Positions 60,698 to 64,000 of a stretch of DNA of 64,000 nucleotides are shown in pieces (position 1 is the first letter of the stretch; each line of letters starts with the position of its first letter). The notes below the pieces were generated by a model. The model saw nothing but the letters and a program-made list of their open reading frames with translations, made no database searches and had not been told where the DNA came from. This DNA comes from Euonymus europaeus (Eukaryota; Streptophyta; Magnoliopsida; Celastrales; Celastraceae): NCBI GenBank assembly GCA_963580455.1, contig OY756968.1:22289996-22353995 (forward strand), written 5' to 3'. A program made the position numbers and the translations under genes.

Positions 60698-61219
60698 TCT
60701 CTTTTGGTGACTGAAAGTAGTATTAATCGGATCTTTGGACAAAAGTAAGTAATTTATAAGAAAAATAACAACCAATAAAATGATTAGTTAAAATGTAACA
60801 CGAAATATAGTCATGTGTTATTTTGGTCCAGTCAACACACTTGAACAAGTTTCCACAAGCTGTAATAAATTTATATTTTAGACAACAAAATAAAAACGTT
60901 TTAACCAAGGTGGAACATGACCTATCACCAAAATGTTGCATGAAACCTTGAAAATGGATTGAAGATGATATGATATACCAAATGTTAATTTAATTTGCAA
61001 GAGCAAAATCGGCCGCATAATTTAATTTCTCTATTATAGAAGCCAAAAAGCTTATGAGTTCAAGTATGACAAAACAAGCATATCAAATTATCAAAAGACT
61101 CCACAAGACAATTTTTCCCAAATATTGAAGCATTTGGTATCTATGTTTTCTCAATACTCATCTTCCTCATTCTTTTCCTTTTGAATAAATCAGCCTCAAT
61201 TAGATGAATGCACAGACAA
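60698..61219. other. Spacer, 3' flank of NECAP-like gene
   Basis: AT-rich DNA with the probable 3' UTR of the minus-strand NECAP-like gene. Nothing else is supported. Confidence 0.45.
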
Positions 61220-63147
61220 TTAAAAAGCTGCCCATCCAGACGCTGCTGTTTTGGCCGATCCTCGAGTTGATCCCGAAGGAAGATTCCTCTGCAAAATCAA
61301 ACAAGTAAATGGTCCATAAAGATGTTGCTTGAAAACTTATATTCAACTAATCTCACAGTAAATAAGCATAGGCCATTATCTACATACAAGCAGAACTATT
61401 GCTACAAGCACACAAGCAAGGAAGCTTTGACATTTTGTGGGAGACTGAAATATTTGTGACAAGATAGAAACAATGAAAGAGGTTCCAGATTGAATGCAAA
61501 AAATCAAAACTTAAAGAAGTAAATTAACCTTTTTTAAACCCAGCCTAATCAGGATGGAAAAAAAATGCAGGAAATAGATCCAAGGTCTCTGGTGAATAAA
61601 CATGCACGATTGCAACCTTTAAAGGAATTTTTTTTTTAGTAGAAATAGTATCTTGTTTAGCAGTGTACAATCAGGATGGGAAAACATAGGAAACAGCTTG
61701 AAGTTCTGTTGAATAAGACATCAATGCTTTACAACTGAAATCGAATGATCCCCCAAAAAAAAAAAAAAACCTTAGTAACACTTTTCTAGTAACCTACTTG
61801 GACTCCCCAAAATAAAGTTCATGCCAATTATGAAATTCTCGAAAGCACATTGTTTCTTGGAAGAAATAGAATAGGTATAAGAGGAAACTACCACCTATTT
61901 GGAGAATAAAAAAATTATAGAATAACAAGTTGTCTTTAAAGTCTGAATGGAGGATGGAAGATGATCAAGAAGGCAAACCTCAAGTTGAGAAAGATCCGAA
62001 AAAGGATCAGATCTTCTCGTTTTTTCACTAGGTACACTGAGATCAGCACCACGGCTAGCAGAAGTCTTCTTAACAGCAGCAGGATCATTAGGAGGGGGCG
62101 GGAGAGGAGTCCTAATTTTTCCAGCCCCACCCGGTGGTGGAGCAAGGGCCAAAGCCTTTGGCTTTCCACTTCCATTAGCTCCTCCAGAAAGGCCGGCAGC
62201 TGAAAACATGCCAGTTCCACTAGTTGGTTTGGGCTTCACATTTATCCGGATGGTTTCACCTTCCTTTTGACATAAACAATATGAAAATTATCATTACCCC
62301 TTTTGATGGAGGGATAATATCAGGAAATATGACAACAGTAATGAGGTCGTGATATAAGCCAACAAAAAGCCAGAGCCCAGAACCCGAACCAAGCAGTGAT
62401 ACTACCAATACCAAAATCTTCTTCTACCAACTCGAGACAGTGTGAGAACCAATTTGAAAAAAGTTTCAACCATAATAACGACAAAAAAGAAAGCTTGACT
62501 GCTTGTGCAAACAAATAGATTCTGATATTAACAGTAATGGATTTACATATATGAACTTTGATTCTGTTTACCGTTCTGATATTACCCAAACCAGTAAATG
62601 ATGTAAATTTTCCAAAAATAGATGAAAATGAAACAAGATTTTAAATTTGGCGAGGTACCTTTAATCGGTGATTGACCGCAGGATGAATATCGATGTGGTT
62701 GTCGGCGTCACTGGTTTCTCCGGTCTCCTTTTCGTTCTCTCGCCGTACGTACTTCTCATGATCCGACAACGCGACATTGAAATCGAAGGCCTCGTTCCTC
62801 TCCGCGAATCCTAGCCCAAGAAATGCGTGCTTCCCTCGGCCGTCCTCCACCTTCAGCACGAAGTATCTCGAAGAGTCAAGGGCCGTTTCCACGGAGTTCT
62901 CTCGCTCCCCGGGCTTGAAGAAGCACGCAGCGAACAGCTCCGCGGAGTTTGGGTCCTCCAGCCGGATCTCGCACCGGTCCTTGCACGATACAACCCGGAG
63001 CCGACCAGACCAGATCTTGTCGGATTGTAGCCACTCTCCGCATTTATATCCGCCGGAGGTGGAGCGGGGAGGGATTTTGTAGACGGCTACCTCACGGACC
63101 ACCAGAAGGGTTTGCTCGAGAGATTCTTCGTCCTCCTCAAACGACAT
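61220..63147 (-). CDS. NECAP-like clathrin-adaptor accessory protein
   Basis: Three coding exons, 63147-62659, 62263-61979 and 61288-61220, make 280 residues. Residues 1-150 form the NECAP PHear domain (DUF1681): EQTLLVVREVAVYKIPPR, GYKCGEWLQSDKIWSGRLRVV, RYFVLKVEDGRGKHAFLGLGF, ERNEAFDFNVALSDHEK. A linker with EGETIRINVK and a Pro/Gly-rich stretch follows. The protein ends in GWAAF, a WxxF motif as used by animal NECAPs to bind adaptor ear domains. Plant homologues such as the Arabidopsis At3g58600 product have this layout. The predicted role is in clathrin-coated vesicle formation at the plasma membrane or trans-Golgi network. It is divergent from the NOP10 gene, with about 730 bp between start codons. 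Confidence 0.95.
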
Positions 63148-63877
63148 CGTTTGGAAGTGAATTCAAAGGAATGCGCGTTCAGAATCAGATTTACCCGGAA
63201 TTGTTATCGGTTTAAGGTATATCTTACTGCTTCCAGTATGGTATGGGGAAGGTGTCAATAGAAGTTGCAGAAACGTGGGTTGAAAGAAGAGATGCAGAGA
63301 AAGGGGTCAACAGCAAAGAGAGAAAGGTTGATGTATTTACGGTATTACCCTTCCTCTCCAGGATTTGGGTTTGGGCCTTGAGGGTGCTGTTTTTAGTACA
63401 CTTGGACCTTTGTGGGCCATGAAAAGAAGGCCCGAGATCATTTTCGTTTGATACTGGGCCTTAAAAAAAAGAGCCCTTAGCCCCCCTACGGCCCTAAGTG
63501 ATGACTGATTGACTGATAAGAGCTGGGCCATGGAGATAAATGTGGGCCTCATTCTGGGCCATGAAAAGGGAAGCCCTAGGTGATCAACTTTGCGTTCGTG
63601 CTTATAATTGGAGTTCGCTAAACCCTAGCAGTTCATTCTAGGGTTTTGAGAGGCCTATCATCGAACTCAAACCGAACCAGTCGACTTTCTTTACGCTTCG
63701 GTAGGGTTACTGTAATGTGTTTAACCGTTTATAATTGCTTGTCCTGGCGCTTGTAGCTTTTCGTATTCAACCTTCGTTGTGCCACCGATTTTGTTGTTTT
63801 GTTTTCGTAATAATTTTTTTTTGCTGCCGGAGGATTGAAATTTATCTGATCTAACACAGGGCTAGAAACTCGTTACA
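63148..63877. promoter_or_regulatory. Bidirectional NECAP/NOP10 promoter region
   Basis: Six TGGGCC site II motifs lie at 63372, 63413, 63455, 63524, 63543 and 63555. Telo-box motifs AAACCCTAG (63620-63628) and its reverse CTAGGGTTT (63638-63646) come next. This pairing is typical of plant ribosome-biogenesis and translation genes, so it most likely drives NOP10. A 5' UTR intron of NOP10 is likely, from the GT at 63701 to the AG ending at 63859. Confidence 0.75.
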
Positions 63878-63931
63878 ATGTATCTTCAGTATTATATAAA
63901 CGAGAACGGCGACAAAGTCTACACAACTAAG
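63878..63931 (+). CDS. NOP10: H/ACA snoRNP subunit NOP10, first coding exon (partial)
   Basis: The ATG at 63878 opens MYLQYYINENGDKVYTTK, 18 codons ending at a GT donor (63932). This is the N-terminus of NOP10, a protein of about 64 residues that binds dyskerin/CBF5 in H/ACA particles for rRNA pseudouridylation and for telomerase RNA stability in other eukaryotes. The remaining exon lies beyond the window. Site II and telo-box motifs upstream agree with this role. Confidence 0.93.
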
Positions 63932-64000
63932 GTATGTCGTTGGCACCGGCGACTACTAGTCGTAGATTCAATATTTGTTATTGCTATTTGATGTATTCTG

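Overview
This is nuclear DNA from a eudicot plant. The genes have many GT-AG introns, the protein families are plant-specific (MIK2-like LRR receptor kinases, NDR kinase, soluble ABCI proteins, plant CK1-like kinase), the intergenic DNA is AT-rich, and plant Ty1/copia and Ty3/gypsy retrotransposons are present. The species cannot be named from sequence alone. No CRISPR array, operon, rRNA or convincing tRNA was seen.

Layout: (1) 0.9-13.6 kb holds a head-to-head pair of LRR receptor-like kinase genes. The roughly 4.8 kb between them carries a non-autonomous hAT element with 8-bp target duplication, another inverted-repeat element and a Helitron-type 3' end. (2) 14-24 kb is a transposon-rich block. 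A decayed MAPKKK-like gene is split by a copia element (15630-21063, 390-bp LTRs, TSD ATATT). The right part of this arrangement was then tandemly duplicated, giving a third LTR and a second copy of the pseudogene 5' half. (3) 25-63 kb is a gene-rich stretch: VPS2-type ESCRT-III subunit (+), casein kinase 1-like kinase (-), NDR-type AGC kinase (-), ABCI-type soluble ABC protein (-). A Ty3/gypsy chromovirus follows (52891-59339, 216-bp LTRs, TSD GATGA), whose 3' LTR is itself interrupted by a 1,177-bp Mutator-like element with a 9-bp TSD. (4) 61-64 kb holds a NECAP-like endocytic adaptor gene (-) and, divergently, the first coding exon of NOP10 (+), sharing a promoter region with six TGGGCC (site II) motifs and telo-boxes.

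The host genes belong to ordinary, separate cell processes: surface signalling, endosomal sorting, kinase signalling, clathrin-adaptor function and ribosome biogenesis. They do not form an obvious joint pathway. I found no convincing new multi-gene system. The most informative signals are the nested and datable transposon history, several precisely bounded small elements, and promoter motif clusters. Exon boundaries were set by hand from GT-AG sites and reading-frame continuity; all coding sums are multiples of three.
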